A DNA stretch of 64,000 bases. Origin: Adhaeribacter pallidiroseus (GTDB lineage: Bacteria; Bacteroidota; Bacteroidia; Cytophagales; Hymenobacteraceae). A model generated the notes under the pieces. The model saw nothing but the letters and a program-made list of their open reading frames with translations, had not been told where the DNA came from and did not search any database. Below, in pieces: positions 8,775 to 17,188 of the stretch (position 1 is its first letter; each line of letters starts with the position of its first letter). A program made the translations under genes and the position numbers. The stretch is from NCBI RefSeq assembly GCF_003340495.1, contig NZ_QASA01000001.1:2356001-2420000 (forward strand), read 5' to 3'.

Positions 8775-10004
8775 TTACTTAAACCGGCAGGAAAGCAGAG
8801 TGATATCGTCGTGAAAGCTGGTGCTGCCCTGGTTGTGCATTTTTATTTCTTCCAATAACTCTTCGTGTAATTTTGGAAGCGGCAGGTAACGGCACTTCTG
8901 CAAAAATTTAATGGTATTATCTAAACCATATTCATCTTCGTCGGTGTTAAAAACTTCGGTTAAGCCATCCGTATAACACATAATCAACGATTTAACCGGT
9001 ATGGCTACCTCGGTTACCGAGATAAATGGCAAAGTTTCAAAAATACCCAGCATGGTGCACCCTTCCGTGAGAAGTTGGATGGTATTGTTTTCGTGTAACA
9101 TTACCGGCGAGTTATGGCCGGCATTTACGTAGCTCAGAATTTTAGTACGCCGATTATAAATCCCGAAAAAGGCCGTGATAAATTTCTCGGCAATGGCGTT
9201 GCTATAAATTAAAAAATTAAGTTCCGATACTACGGTAAGTAAATTGGTGGTTTGCCGCAAAATGGTTCGTAAGCCCGCCTGGAAGTTTGACATGAGTAAC
9301 GAAGCCGGCACTCCTTTCCCGGACACATCGGCAATGCAAAACAAAAACTGATCTTCGTCAATTTCGATGTAGTCGTAGTAATCGCCTCCAATGGAGGAGT
9401 GCGGTAAATAACTGGCGTGAATAGCTACTGCCTGATCGTTCGGCAACTTTTTAGGAAAGAGCATGGTTTGCACTTCACGGGCAATTTTTATTTCGTTCCG
9501 GATAGCTTCTTCCGCTAAACGTTGGCGGGCCATCCGGCGATTTTGCATGGCCACCAGAATAATATTACTCAGGGTTTGCACAAAAGACAAAGCGCCGAGG
9601 GTAGAATAGTAATCGTGGGAATTACCAATAAAAACAAAAGCAATGATTTTTTTATTTTGCAGAATAGGCACTACGGTTTCAAACTCACTCCATTGCGCAT
9701 CCAGGTTTAAGTCGGTCACATAACTGATTTCGGTGAGGCAAGTAATGGCATTTGGCAAAACTTCGCCATTTTTAAAATTGTGATTCGTACCAAAATTTAC
9801 TTTACACTCCCAGGCATCTTCCAGTACAAATAAACTCAAACGCGAAATTTGTAATTGCGCCAGTAAAGTAAAATGATAAATTTTATACAGTGCCTGATCG
9901 GTCAAATTTCCGTTAATGGCCTGGGTAACTTCCAGCAATGCCGATAGCTCGAGCTTTTTTAAATCCAGCTCTTTCTTCATAAACTTGGTGTTTACGTCAG
10001 GCAT
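8775..10004 (-). CDS. GAF plus SpoIIE-type PP2C serine phosphatase
   Basis: The N-terminal part (about residues 10-150) resembles a GAF sensor domain; a short helix bearing AREVQTMLFP follows; the C-terminal half is a SpoIIE/RsbU phosphatase with GGDYYDY, DVSGKGVPA, NAGHNSP and YTDGLTEV, including the Asp residues that bind Mn. Such proteins dephosphorylate anti-sigma-factor antagonists or related partners, usually in stress signalling; no partner gene is adjacent. The ATG at 10004 overlaps the end of the permease gene by 8 bases; an upstream alternative at 10052 lies deep in that gene and a later ATG at 9980 is also possible. Confidence 0.85.
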   Translation of the reverse strand: MPDVNTKFMKKELDLKKLELSALLEVTQAINGNLTDQALYKIYHFTLLAQLQISRLSLFVLEDAWECKVNFGTNHNFKNGEVLPNAITCLTEISYVTDLNLDAQWSEFETVVPILQNKKIIAFVFIGNSHDYYSTLGALSFVQTLSNIILVAMQNRRMARQRLAEEAIRNEIKIAREVQTMLFPKKLPNDQAVAIHASYLPHSSIGGDYYDYIEIDEDQFLFCIADVSGKGVPASLLMSNFQAGLRTILRQTTNLLTVVSELNFLIYSNAIAEKFITAFFGIYNRRTKILSYVNAGHNSPVMLHENNTIQLLTEGCTMLGIFETLPFISVTEVAIPVKSLIMCYTDGLTEVFNTDEDEYGLDNTIKFLQKCRYLPLPKLHEELLEEIKMHNQGSTSFHDDITLLSCRFK

Positions 10005-11190
10005 TGTTGATAAGTAATTTGGGGTCATAAGCATCGCGAAGCCCGTTGCCAAGCAGGTTAAAAGATAATACCAACATACTTATACATAAACTCGGCAGTA
10101 AAACTAAGTATAAACCGGCCCGAGTACCAATTAGTTGAAAACCTTCGTTTACCATCATTCCCCAGGAAGGTGCTGGGGGTTGTACGCCTAACCCTAAAAA
10201 ACTAAGACCAGCCTCCATTAAAATAGCTGCCGCAAAATTGGCAGTGCCAATAACAATTAGTGGGCCAATCATATTGGGTAAAATATGCCGGAAAATAAGC
10301 CGGTTCTGCGGTAAACCTAGTACCTTACCTGCTTCAATATACGTTTTTTCTTTTAAACTTAAAAACTGTCCGCGTACTATCCGGGCTACATCCACCCACA
10401 TGGTTAAACCCACCGCTACAAACGAAACCCATACTCCCCGGCTGTCAAAAGCTAAGCTAATGGCTATAACCAGCATAATGCCCGGTATAGACCATACAAC
10501 GGTTATCAGGAATAACATAGCCTTATCTACCAAGCCGCCAAAATAGCCAGCGGCAGCTCCCACCAAAATTCCCAGACTTACTGAAATTAATACCGCAATT
10601 AGTCCAATTCCCAACGAAATGCGCGTACCCAACAGTAAACGGCTTAACACATCTCTACCGGCCCGATCTGTACCCAACCAATACATTTTATGTATCACCG
10701 CTTCTTTCATCACTTTTTGTTCGAGAGCAGCAGCACCACTAAGTTCAGGCAAGTCTAAGTTACTTAATTTAAAGCCAAATACCTCATTCACGCGAAAAAT
10801 CCGTATTTTATCCGGTAATGCATGAACATTTATGTAAGGGTTTATGCGGATAAAACTGCCGGCAATTTGAAAACTTTGCAGCGGAATTTCTTCATAAGGT
10901 AATTCTTCGCCGAAAAGCCATTTTTGCCATGGGTTAGTAGGAGCTGGATTGTTTGGTTTTTTTATCCGGAGCATTTTTACTGAAAATCCGGGTTCTTTTT
11001 TTTGAAGTTGCACCAGCGAGTTGTTAGCATTAGGGCTGGCATCGGGCATAATCAGGTAACCCAACACGGCAATCAGCGAGGCAAATACAATAACTGCTAA
11101 ACCAAACATAGCTGGCCTATTTTGTTGTAAACGCTTTAATATAAAATAAACCGGAGAGTGCGTTTTAGCTGACGTGGTGCTTCGTATCAT
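9997..11190 (-). CDS. OppC/DppC-type ABC transporter permease
   Basis: An inner-membrane permease of the peptide/nickel family. One membrane segment near residues 25-50 is followed by a periplasmic insertion of about 110 residues, longer than usual, then GTDRAGRDVLSRLL and the binding-protein-dependent transport core with the EAA loop (EAGKVLGLPQNRLIFRHILP) that docks to the ATPase. The ATG at 11190 overlaps the TGA of the upstream small gene (TGATG); a TTG at 11193 is less likely. No partner permease, ATPase or binding protein is adjacent, so the rest of the transporter must be encoded elsewhere. Confidence 0.85.
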   Translation of the reverse strand: MIRSTTSAKTHSPVYFILKRLQQNRPAMFGLAVIVFASLIAVLGYLIMPDASPNANNSLVQLQKKEPGFSVKMLRIKKPNNPAPTNPWQKWLFGEELPYEEIPLQSFQIAGSFIRINPYINVHALPDKIRIFRVNEVFGFKLSNLDLPELSGAAALEQKVMKEAVIHKMYWLGTDRAGRDVLSRLLLGTRISLGIGLIAVLISVSLGILVGAAAGYFGGLVDKAMLFLITVVWSIPGIMLVIAISLAFDSRGVWVSFVAVGLTMWVDVARIVRGQFLSLKEKTYIEAGKVLGLPQNRLIFRHILPNMIGPLIVIGTANFAAAILMEAGLSFLGLGVQPPAPSWGMMVNEGFQLIGTRAGLYLVLLPSLCISMLVLSFNLLGNGLRDAYDPKLLINNA

Positions 11191-11447
11191 CAACGCGAAT
11201 TATGAATCATTAAACCTTTTTTGGTAGCCAAATAATAATATTGGGCGCATTGTTGGTTAAAGTTAACCGGATTATATTCAACCTCGGTATCTGGGTCGGG
11301 GTAAAAGCATTTAATGTAACCTTGCCGCGCAAGCGCCTGTAAACCGGCACTCAACTCTTCGAGGGGTAAATTCAAAGCATCTGCCAGTTGCCGGAAAGAA
11401 GTTACAAAATACAATTCATCTATTATGTCAAACTCCCTTTCGGTCAT
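11190..11447 (-). CDS. Small hypothetical protein, possible winged helix
   Basis: An 85-residue protein with no membrane segment. The order LYFVTSFRQLADALN, LPLEELSAGLQALARQGYI, then a charged hairpin and a Tyr-rich stretch resembles a helix-turn-helix followed by a wing, but this is by eye. Its stop codon overlaps the permease ATG by one base, so it is the first gene of a three-gene unit (small protein, OppC-like permease, SpoIIE phosphatase). It could be a regulator or an accessory factor; function unknown. Confidence 0.6.
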   Translation of the reverse strand: MTEREFDIIDELYFVTSFRQLADALNLPLEELSAGLQALARQGYIKCFYPDPDTEVEYNPVNFNQQCAQYYYLATKKGLMIHNSR

Positions 11448-11674
11448 GGTGATCAGAGAAAATTTAAAATTTCGTTTTTATTACGGCTATTCTGGTTGAG
11501 TTAAGCTGGCAAATGTGTCTTATTCTATTAGCGTACTAGTTTATCCTGATCCAATTTTTTAAGTGTCCATTTACTTATACGAGAATATACCATGCTTTCT
11601 GGTGGTAGATAAATTATCAAGTGTTTAAAATCCTGAAAGGGGGCATTTAATAACTACATCTTTTATCTTTTCTA

Positions 11675-12811
11675 TTATTTTTTAACTCGTCGGCTTTTCC
11701 AGTTATAAGTACCTCGCAGACCCAGCAGAGCAGTATAAAGTACGTAAGGTATATAAACGAATTGTAACGGAATAAGATAAGCAATATACATTTTCCGGTA
11801 TAAAAAACGCAGTACGGTTACTAAAAACAAACTGTCGATTAAAAATTTAAAAAAATACAAATAAACTACCTGCGTACCGGCAATACCCCGGCACAACCAA
11901 ATAAAAAAGCTGCTGAACAAACCTAAATTTACCCCGAAAACCAATAGTGCCAGAAGCTTAATGTGCCATTGCGAGTAGTTTGGCCATTTACTAGCCCACC
12001 GTATACGTTGCTGCATAAAAGTTGAAAGAGATGCTTGTGCCGCCGTGCGCACAATTGTTTCGGGAGATTTTAAAAAAGCGATTTGCCCGGGAAAACTTTT
12101 TGCTATTTTGTGCATCAAAAATTCATCGTCGCCGGAGGCAAGCTGCTCGTTTCCGGCAAAACCTTGCACCATTATAAAAGCCTGCCGCGTGTAAGCTAAA
12201 TTTGCTCCATTGCACATATTTGGTTTACCTAAGGCAATAGATGCCCCACCTACCCCTATTAAACTGGCAAACTCTACTACCTGCATCCGGGTAAATAATG
12301 AGTTAGCCTCCAGCAATGCCACTGGGCCAGCAATGCATTGAACATTTGTTTGCTCGTAATACTGGGCCAAAGTAAAAAGCCAATTGGGTGTTACCCGACA
12401 ATCGCCATCGGTTTGTACCATTAACTGGCCCTTTGCTACAGTAATGCCGGTAGTAATGGCCGCTTTTTTTTGTAACCTACCCGGATAATCCTGTAATGAA
12501 ATTAGGTGAACCGGTAAATCGCTCTTTTTTTTAAATTTTTGTATGAGGCTAGCCGTTTCGTCTTCGGAATGGTCATCAATAACTATTACTTCAAAATTAG
12601 AAATGGTGTATGTTTGCTGCTCTAAATCCTGCAATAGCGCCAAAATATGCTGGGCCTCGTTCCGGACCGGAATAATCACCGAAATATAAGTTTGCGGGAT
12701 ACTGGAATTTTTCACAACAACCGGCATTTTAAGCCAAGCGTACCAGCGCCGCAGAATAACCCAGCCATAAGCCATTAATAAACCCCAACAACCCCACATA
12801 AATACATGCAT
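11675..12811 (-). CDS. Membrane glycosyltransferase family 2
   Basis: A GT2 enzyme of about 378 residues with an N-terminal membrane segment, a GT-A domain and C-terminal membrane segments. Motifs are SVIIPVRNEA, VIVIDDHSEDET, the DxD-type QTDGDC, SGDDEFL (acid) and QRIRW (QxxRW), the set found in membrane-embedded synthases that extend or decorate glycans or lipids. The frame extends upstream to a TTG at 13018, but that part has no family character; the ATG at 12811 (MHVFMWG) directly precedes the first membrane segment and is preferred. It is divergent from the oxidoreductase at 13021. Confidence 0.85.
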   Translation of the reverse strand: MHVFMWGCWGLLMAYGWVILRRWYAWLKMPVVVKNSSIPQTYISVIIPVRNEAQHILALLQDLEQQTYTISNFEVIVIDDHSEDETASLIQKFKKKSDLPVHLISLQDYPGRLQKKAAITTGITVAKGQLMVQTDGDCRVTPNWLFTLAQYYEQTNVQCIAGPVALLEANSLFTRMQVVEFASLIGVGGASIALGKPNMCNGANLAYTRQAFIMVQGFAGNEQLASGDDEFLMHKIAKSFPGQIAFLKSPETIVRTAAQASLSTFMQQRIRWASKWPNYSQWHIKLLALLVFGVNLGLFSSFFIWLCRGIAGTQVVYLYFFKFLIDSLFLVTVLRFLYRKMYIAYLIPLQFVYIPYVLYTALLGLRGTYNWKSRRVKK

Positions 12812-13020
12812 ACTATTAGTCAAATGGCAATAGAAGCGACCTATTGCAAATTTTAAAAATAAAGAAAACCTTATGGTAGTTAAATTATTTTTTGGAAAGG
12901 AAACTAGCTTGTTTTCTAAATTAACTGTAATATTATAACTATCTCTGACAAAAGCCGCAATTGCTATATAAGGGAGTAAAGCTACCGATTTAAAACTTAG
13001 TGTATATTTAAAAAACAAAC

Positions 13021-14514
13021 ATGAAAGACCAGTCTAATTCTTCTGATCCAAATAAAAAAGCTTTTAGCCGGCGCGATTTTATGAAAGGAGCCGCATTAAC
13101 GGCCGCTTCATTTTACATTTTTCCGCGGCACGTACTGGGTGGGCCCGGTTTTATAGCTCCGAGTGATAAATTTAACGTGGCCGGTGTGGGTGTTGGCGGA
13201 ATGGGCCGGGCTAATTTACTAAATTTATCGAGCCAAAACATTGTAGCCTTGTGCGATGTAGACTGGAATTTTGCCGGCAAAGCGTTTGATAAATTAGGCA
13301 CCGATCTGGAAGGTGCCCAAACCCGGCTTAAAAATGCCACCACCGACAAAGACCGTCAATCCATTACCACCCAAATCGCTAATTTCACGCAGCTAAAAGA
13401 CCAGTATCCGAAAGCAAAACGGTTTAAAGATTACCGCGAAATGCTGGATAAAATGGGGAAAGATATTGATGGCGTAGTAGTGGCTACCCCCGATCATACG
13501 CACGCCATTATAGCCATGGAAGCCATGCGCCGCAAAAAACACGTGTACGTGCAAAAGCCTTTAACTTACACCGTACACGAAGCAAGAGCCTTGGCCGAGG
13601 CAGCCCGAAAATACAAGGTTATTACCCAAATGGGCAACCAAGGGCACTCCAGCGAAGGTGCCCGGTTAATAAACGAATGGATTGCCGATGGAGCCATTGG
13701 TAAAGTAAGCACCGTTTATGCCTGGACGAACCGCCCCATCTGGCCACAAGGTATTCCGCGGCCCACCGACAACATGGCTACCCCCGAAGGTTTAGATTGG
13801 GATGCTTTTTGCGGCCCATCTCCTTTACGGCCCTACAATGCGGCTTATCATCCGTTTAAATGGCGCGGTTGGGTAGATTACGGCGCCAGTGCCCTCGGCG
13901 ATATGGGGGCGCACTTATTAGATCACCCGAACTGGGCTTTAAAATTAGGGGCACCTTTAAGCGTAGAAGCCACCAGCACCCCATTTGGCGGTAGCAAAGA
14001 AGATCTGGCTACCTACCCGAGCGGATCTATGGTAACTTACGAATTTGCTGCCCGCGAAAATATGCCGGTCGTGACCCTTACCTGGTTCGATGGGGGTTTA
14101 ATGCCTCCTAAACCAATGGAAATGGGCCCTACCGAAAACATGGATAAAAGTGGCGGCGTGCTCATGATTGGCGATAAAGGTAAACTTATGCACGAAACGT
14201 ATGGCTCTAATCCGCGTTTATTACCGGCTACCCGCATGGCCGAGTACAAGCAACCGGCCAAAACAATTCCCCGCGTAGATGTTAGTCACGAAATGGATTG
14301 GGTGCGTTGTGCCAAAGACGGCAAAAAACAACCTTCGTCTAATTTTGATTATGCCGGTCCTTTAACCGAAACGATGTTGCTGGGTATTATTGCCACGCGG
14401 TTTACCGGTAAAAAATTATTGTGGGATTCCGCTAAAATGCAGTTTACCAACGCTCCGGAAGCAAACCCTTTTGTAACCCGGGAGTACCGTTCCGGCTGGA
14501 GTTTAACGGCTTAG
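13021..14514 (+). CDS. Gfo/Idh/MocA family oxidoreductase with Tat signal
   Basis: The 497-residue protein starts with a twin-arginine signal (SRRDFMKGAALTAASF, residues 16-31), so it is probably exported folded with its NAD(P) cofactor. The Rossmann motif is VAGVGVGGMGRAN near residues 53-65, and VQKPLTYTVHEARALAEAA carries the conserved Lys of the EKP-like motif. Family members oxidise or epimerise sugars and cyclitols; exported forms are common in Bacteroidota that process plant or microbial glycans. The substrate is unknown. A hairpin terminator follows directly. Confidence 0.9.
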   Translation: MKDQSNSSDPNKKAFSRRDFMKGAALTAASFYIFPRHVLGGPGFIAPSDKFNVAGVGVGGMGRANLLNLSSQNIVALCDVDWNFAGKAFDKLGTDLEGAQTRLKNATTDKDRQSITTQIANFTQLKDQYPKAKRFKDYREMLDKMGKDIDGVVVATPDHTHAIIAMEAMRRKKHVYVQKPLTYTVHEARALAEAARKYKVITQMGNQGHSSEGARLINEWIADGAIGKVSTVYAWTNRPIWPQGIPRPTDNMATPEGLDWDAFCGPSPLRPYNAAYHPFKWRGWVDYGASALGDMGAHLLDHPNWALKLGAPLSVEATSTPFGGSKEDLATYPSGSMVTYEFAARENMPVVTLTWFDGGLMPPKPMEMGPTENMDKSGGVLMIGDKGKLMHETYGSNPRLLPATRMAEYKQPAKTIPRVDVSHEMDWVRCAKDGKKQPSSNFDYAGPLTETMLLGIIATRFTGKKLLWDSAKMQFTNAPEANPFVTREYRSGWSLTA

Positions 14515-14847
14515 TACTTTTTTAAATTTTAATTTACAAACGGTGGTTTTTCAAAAAAGCCACCGTTTTTAGTTTTAGCCAAAACGTTCCGCTTTCCTAC
14601 TTAGGCGAAATTTAAAAAATGCATAAGCTGGTCTAATCTTAAAGTAATCAGAGCCTTGTCAGCAAGCTAGTTGTATCGGAAAACATGTTTAAAATTCAGA
14701 TTATGAAAAGTATACCTTCTAAAAACGAGATTATTATACATCTGTTTACTAATTACCTTTCTATAACAAAGGATTTACTTAAACTTGTAAACACCGGATA
14801 CAACTAAAATTAAGTAATATTGGGCGTCTTATCCGTCTATCAATTTC
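14515..14847. other. 333-base intergenic region
   Basis: The region starts with the terminator at 14538-14568. The remaining 280 bases before the methyltransferase gene hold no supported gene and no clear promoter box. Confidence 0.5.
14538..14568 (+). terminator. Rho-independent terminator
   Basis: AAACGGTGG at 14538-14546 pairs perfectly with CCACCGTTT at 14560-14568; the loop side adds a T5/A5 extension and the hairpin runs into a short T tract. It ends the Gfo/Idh/MocA transcript. Confidence 0.8.
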
Positions 14848-15642
14848 ATGAGTACTAAAATTCCCCGGGTTACTTTAGTAGGTGCTGGTCCCGGCGACGT
14901 AGATTTATTAACCATAAAAGGTGCGAAAGCGTTGGCCGCCGCCGATCTGGTTCTCTACGATGCCCTGATAAACCCGGCATTGCTGGACTTAGTACCGGCC
15001 GACAAACCCCGGGTATTTGTGGGTAAACGTTCCGGCAAACATGAGTTTCCGCAAGAAGAAATTAACGCCTTAATTGTAAAATACGCTTTCGAGTACGGCC
15101 ATGTAGTGCGCTTAAAAGGCGGCGACCCTTTTGTATTTGGCCGCGGCTACGAAGAAATTCAGTTTGCCGCTCAACACGGCATTAGTACGGCTGTAATTCC
15201 GGGTATAAGCAGTGCAGTGGCAGTACCGGCTTCGCAAAACATTCCTTTAACCAGCCGGGGCGTTAGCGAGAGTTTCTGGGTAATTACCGGAGCTACCAAA
15301 TACGGCCAGATTTCTGAGGATATTGCTTTAGCTGCTCAATCCTCAGCTACGGTAATTATTTTAATGGGCATGAAAAACCTGGAAGATATTACCCGGGTGT
15401 TTCAAGTATTAGGTAAAAACACCACCCCAGTGGCTATTATCCAGAATGGTACTTTACCCAACGAACGCCTGGTATGCGGCACCATCGATACCATTTATCA
15501 ACTCGCCCAAGAGCAGCAAGTAACCTCGCCGGCCATTATTGTTATTGGCCAAGTGGTAGATTTACGCTTTCCTTCTGAGCAAAAAACTAAAATAATACAA
15601 GAAGCAAATCAATTTAATTTACCTAACGGGAGCACCTTTTAA
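14848..15642 (+). CDS. cobA: Uroporphyrinogen-III C-methyltransferase
   Basis: A 264-residue SUMT that transfers two methyl groups from S-adenosylmethionine to uroporphyrinogen III to give precorrin-2, the precursor of siroheme and cobalamin. The motifs VGAGPGDVDLLT near residues 11-22, LKGGDPFVFGRG near 90-101 and VIPGISSA near 118-125 define the family. Its length is that of the single-domain enzyme; no CysG-type dehydrogenase/chelatase domain is fused. It stands alone, so the siroheme or B12 pathway partners are elsewhere. Confidence 0.92.
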   Translation: MSTKIPRVTLVGAGPGDVDLLTIKGAKALAAADLVLYDALINPALLDLVPADKPRVFVGKRSGKHEFPQEEINALIVKYAFEYGHVVRLKGGDPFVFGRGYEEIQFAAQHGISTAVIPGISSAVAVPASQNIPLTSRGVSESFWVITGATKYGQISEDIALAAQSSATVIILMGMKNLEDITRVFQVLGKNTTPVAIIQNGTLPNERLVCGTIDTIYQLAQEQQVTSPAIIVIGQVVDLRFPSEQKTKIIQEANQFNLPNGSTF

Positions 15643-15988
15643 CGGCTTATCCATAATCCTATTAAATTTTTAAAAAGATGAATGCCCGAGAAGTTTATTT
15701 TTTAATAAAACTGATTGCGGGCAGAAGTCTTAAACCAGGAAGTTTGATACTTAAAACTTTTGGCTCATTCTGGTTCATTAAATTTATATTATGTTTTAAG
15801 CAAAACAAACACCTTCCTAAACTTACTTTAACCAGATACGTTTGGCTTAGAAAAATCACTTACCTTTTCTTTTTAATCAAAAAATTATTCAGAATTATTC
15901 TGATATATTGTTGATATTTAACAATAAAGCACTCGTTTATGAAACTAAAACTTTAAAAAATTTAACTTTTTCACTTAATCTTTAAATT
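15643..15988. other. 346-base intergenic region
   Basis: AT-rich stretch between the methyltransferase and the lipoprotein gene. A 78-codon frame at 15678-15914 is rich in Leu, Ile, Lys and Phe with no family resemblance and is probably chance. No promoter or terminator was recognised with confidence. Confidence 0.5.
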
Positions 15989-17026
15989 ATGCGTAATAAA
16001 CTTACCATTCTCCTGTCTTTTTCCTTATTGGTTGGTACTGCTGGTTGTGATGAATTTTACGAAATCGTGGATGAAATTAAGCCCAAACCTCCCAAAAGCA
16101 GAAATGTAATTCAAGGTTTGCATGCTCCTATTGGTATTGAAGCAGACAACCAAGAACAATTATGGATCACCGAATCGGGTAGCGGTAAATCGCTGGAAGG
16201 CACCAACGATGGACAAGTTTCTTTAGTTACCCCGGAAGGTAAAGTTTATCCGGTGGTTAAAGGCTTTACTTCGTTTACTAATGATGGGGCCGTAGTTGGA
16301 CTGAATAACTTAATTTTAAAAAATGGTAAACTGTGGATATTACACGGGGTAGAGGGCAGATTATACAAGCTCGATATTACTACTTTTAAACCAGGCGATA
16401 CCCCATTGCAGGCTAAAGATCTGGATTACGAAGATGTAGGTACTTTTATTAAAAATTATGAGTTTACCGAAGATACAAACGAATCTAATATTTATAATTT
16501 AACCGTTGGTCCGGAAGGTGATTTCTTTATGGTTGATGCGGCTGCCAATGCCATTATCCGGCGCGATGCCGAAACAGGTAAACTGAGTGTTTTTGCTTAC
16601 GTTCCTGCTGTTCCGTATGCCGGCGGCGAATTACCAGGTGCTCAATCAGTACCCACCGGCATTGTTTTCGACGGAGAAAGATTTTTGGTTTCTACCTTTA
16701 CCGGTTTCCCCTTTCCGCAGAAACGAGCCCCTATCTACGAATTTGATTTAGAAGGAAATGTATCGGTGTACCAAACAGGTTTTACCAGTGCCACGGACCT
16801 GGTATTGGGTACCGACCACCACCCTGTTGTGGTAGAGTACAGTGTTTGGAACAACCAAACCTTTACTTTTGCACCAAATGCCGGTGATCTGGTTTTTGCT
16901 AGTCGTCAGAAAAATGTTCCGGTATTAACCAATCTCAACTTTCCAACTTCCATCGAAAGATACGGCCTCAAAACCTACTACATTGTTTCCAACACCGATG
17001 GTACAATCCAGAAAGTTACTTTTTAA
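15989..17026 (+). CDS. ScyD/ScyE-like beta-propeller lipoprotein
   Basis: The N-terminus is a lipoprotein signal with lipobox TAGC (Cys near residue 20), so the protein is probably anchored in the outer or inner membrane. The rest forms a series of propeller-like repeats (APIGIEAD, DGQVSLVTPEG, YNLTVGPEGDFFMVDAAANAI, TGIVFDGERFLVSTFTG) of the SMP-30/NHL type seen in the ScyD/ScyE family. Enzymatic activity is unknown. It converges on the PurF-like gene and shares a bidirectional terminator with it. Confidence 0.75.
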   Translation: MRNKLTILLSFSLLVGTAGCDEFYEIVDEIKPKPPKSRNVIQGLHAPIGIEADNQEQLWITESGSGKSLEGTNDGQVSLVTPEGKVYPVVKGFTSFTNDGAVVGLNNLILKNGKLWILHGVEGRLYKLDITTFKPGDTPLQAKDLDYEDVGTFIKNYEFTEDTNESNIYNLTVGPEGDFFMVDAAANAIIRRDAETGKLSVFAYVPAVPYAGGELPGAQSVPTGIVFDGERFLVSTFTGFPFPQKRAPIYEFDLEGNVSVYQTGFTSATDLVLGTDHHPVVVEYSVWNNQTFTFAPNAGDLVFASRQKNVPVLTNLNFPTSIERYGLKTYYIVSNTDGTIQKVTF

Positions 17027-17131
17027 CAATTAGAGTTATAAACTTAAAAATTAGAATTAGCAAACACCTTAACTCATACCCTTACCGAGGATTTAAGTTT
17101 GCCAGCTATAGTTTAATTACATAAATCCACT

Positions 17132-17174
17132 AAAAACAAAAGGCGACGTTAGAGCAACGTCGCCTTTTGTTTTT
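17132..17174. terminator. Bidirectional terminator with 19-base-pair stem
   Basis: Left arm 17132-17150 and right arm 17156-17174 are perfect complements around the loop AGAGC. The GC core GGCGACGTT is flanked by A-rich and T-rich ends, so it can end transcripts from both convergent genes. Confidence 0.92.
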
Positions 17175-17188
17175 AAAAATGATCAACC

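Noticed and set aside
12812-13018. N-terminal extension of the GT2 at 11675-12811
   Set aside because: It begins with TTG, has no family resemblance and would overlap the promoter region of the divergent oxidoreductase.
15678-15914. 78-codon frame between the methyltransferase and the lipoprotein gene
   Set aside because: Composition is dominated by Leu, Ile, Phe and Lys as expected from AT-rich noncoding DNA, with no motif, promoter or ribosome binding site.
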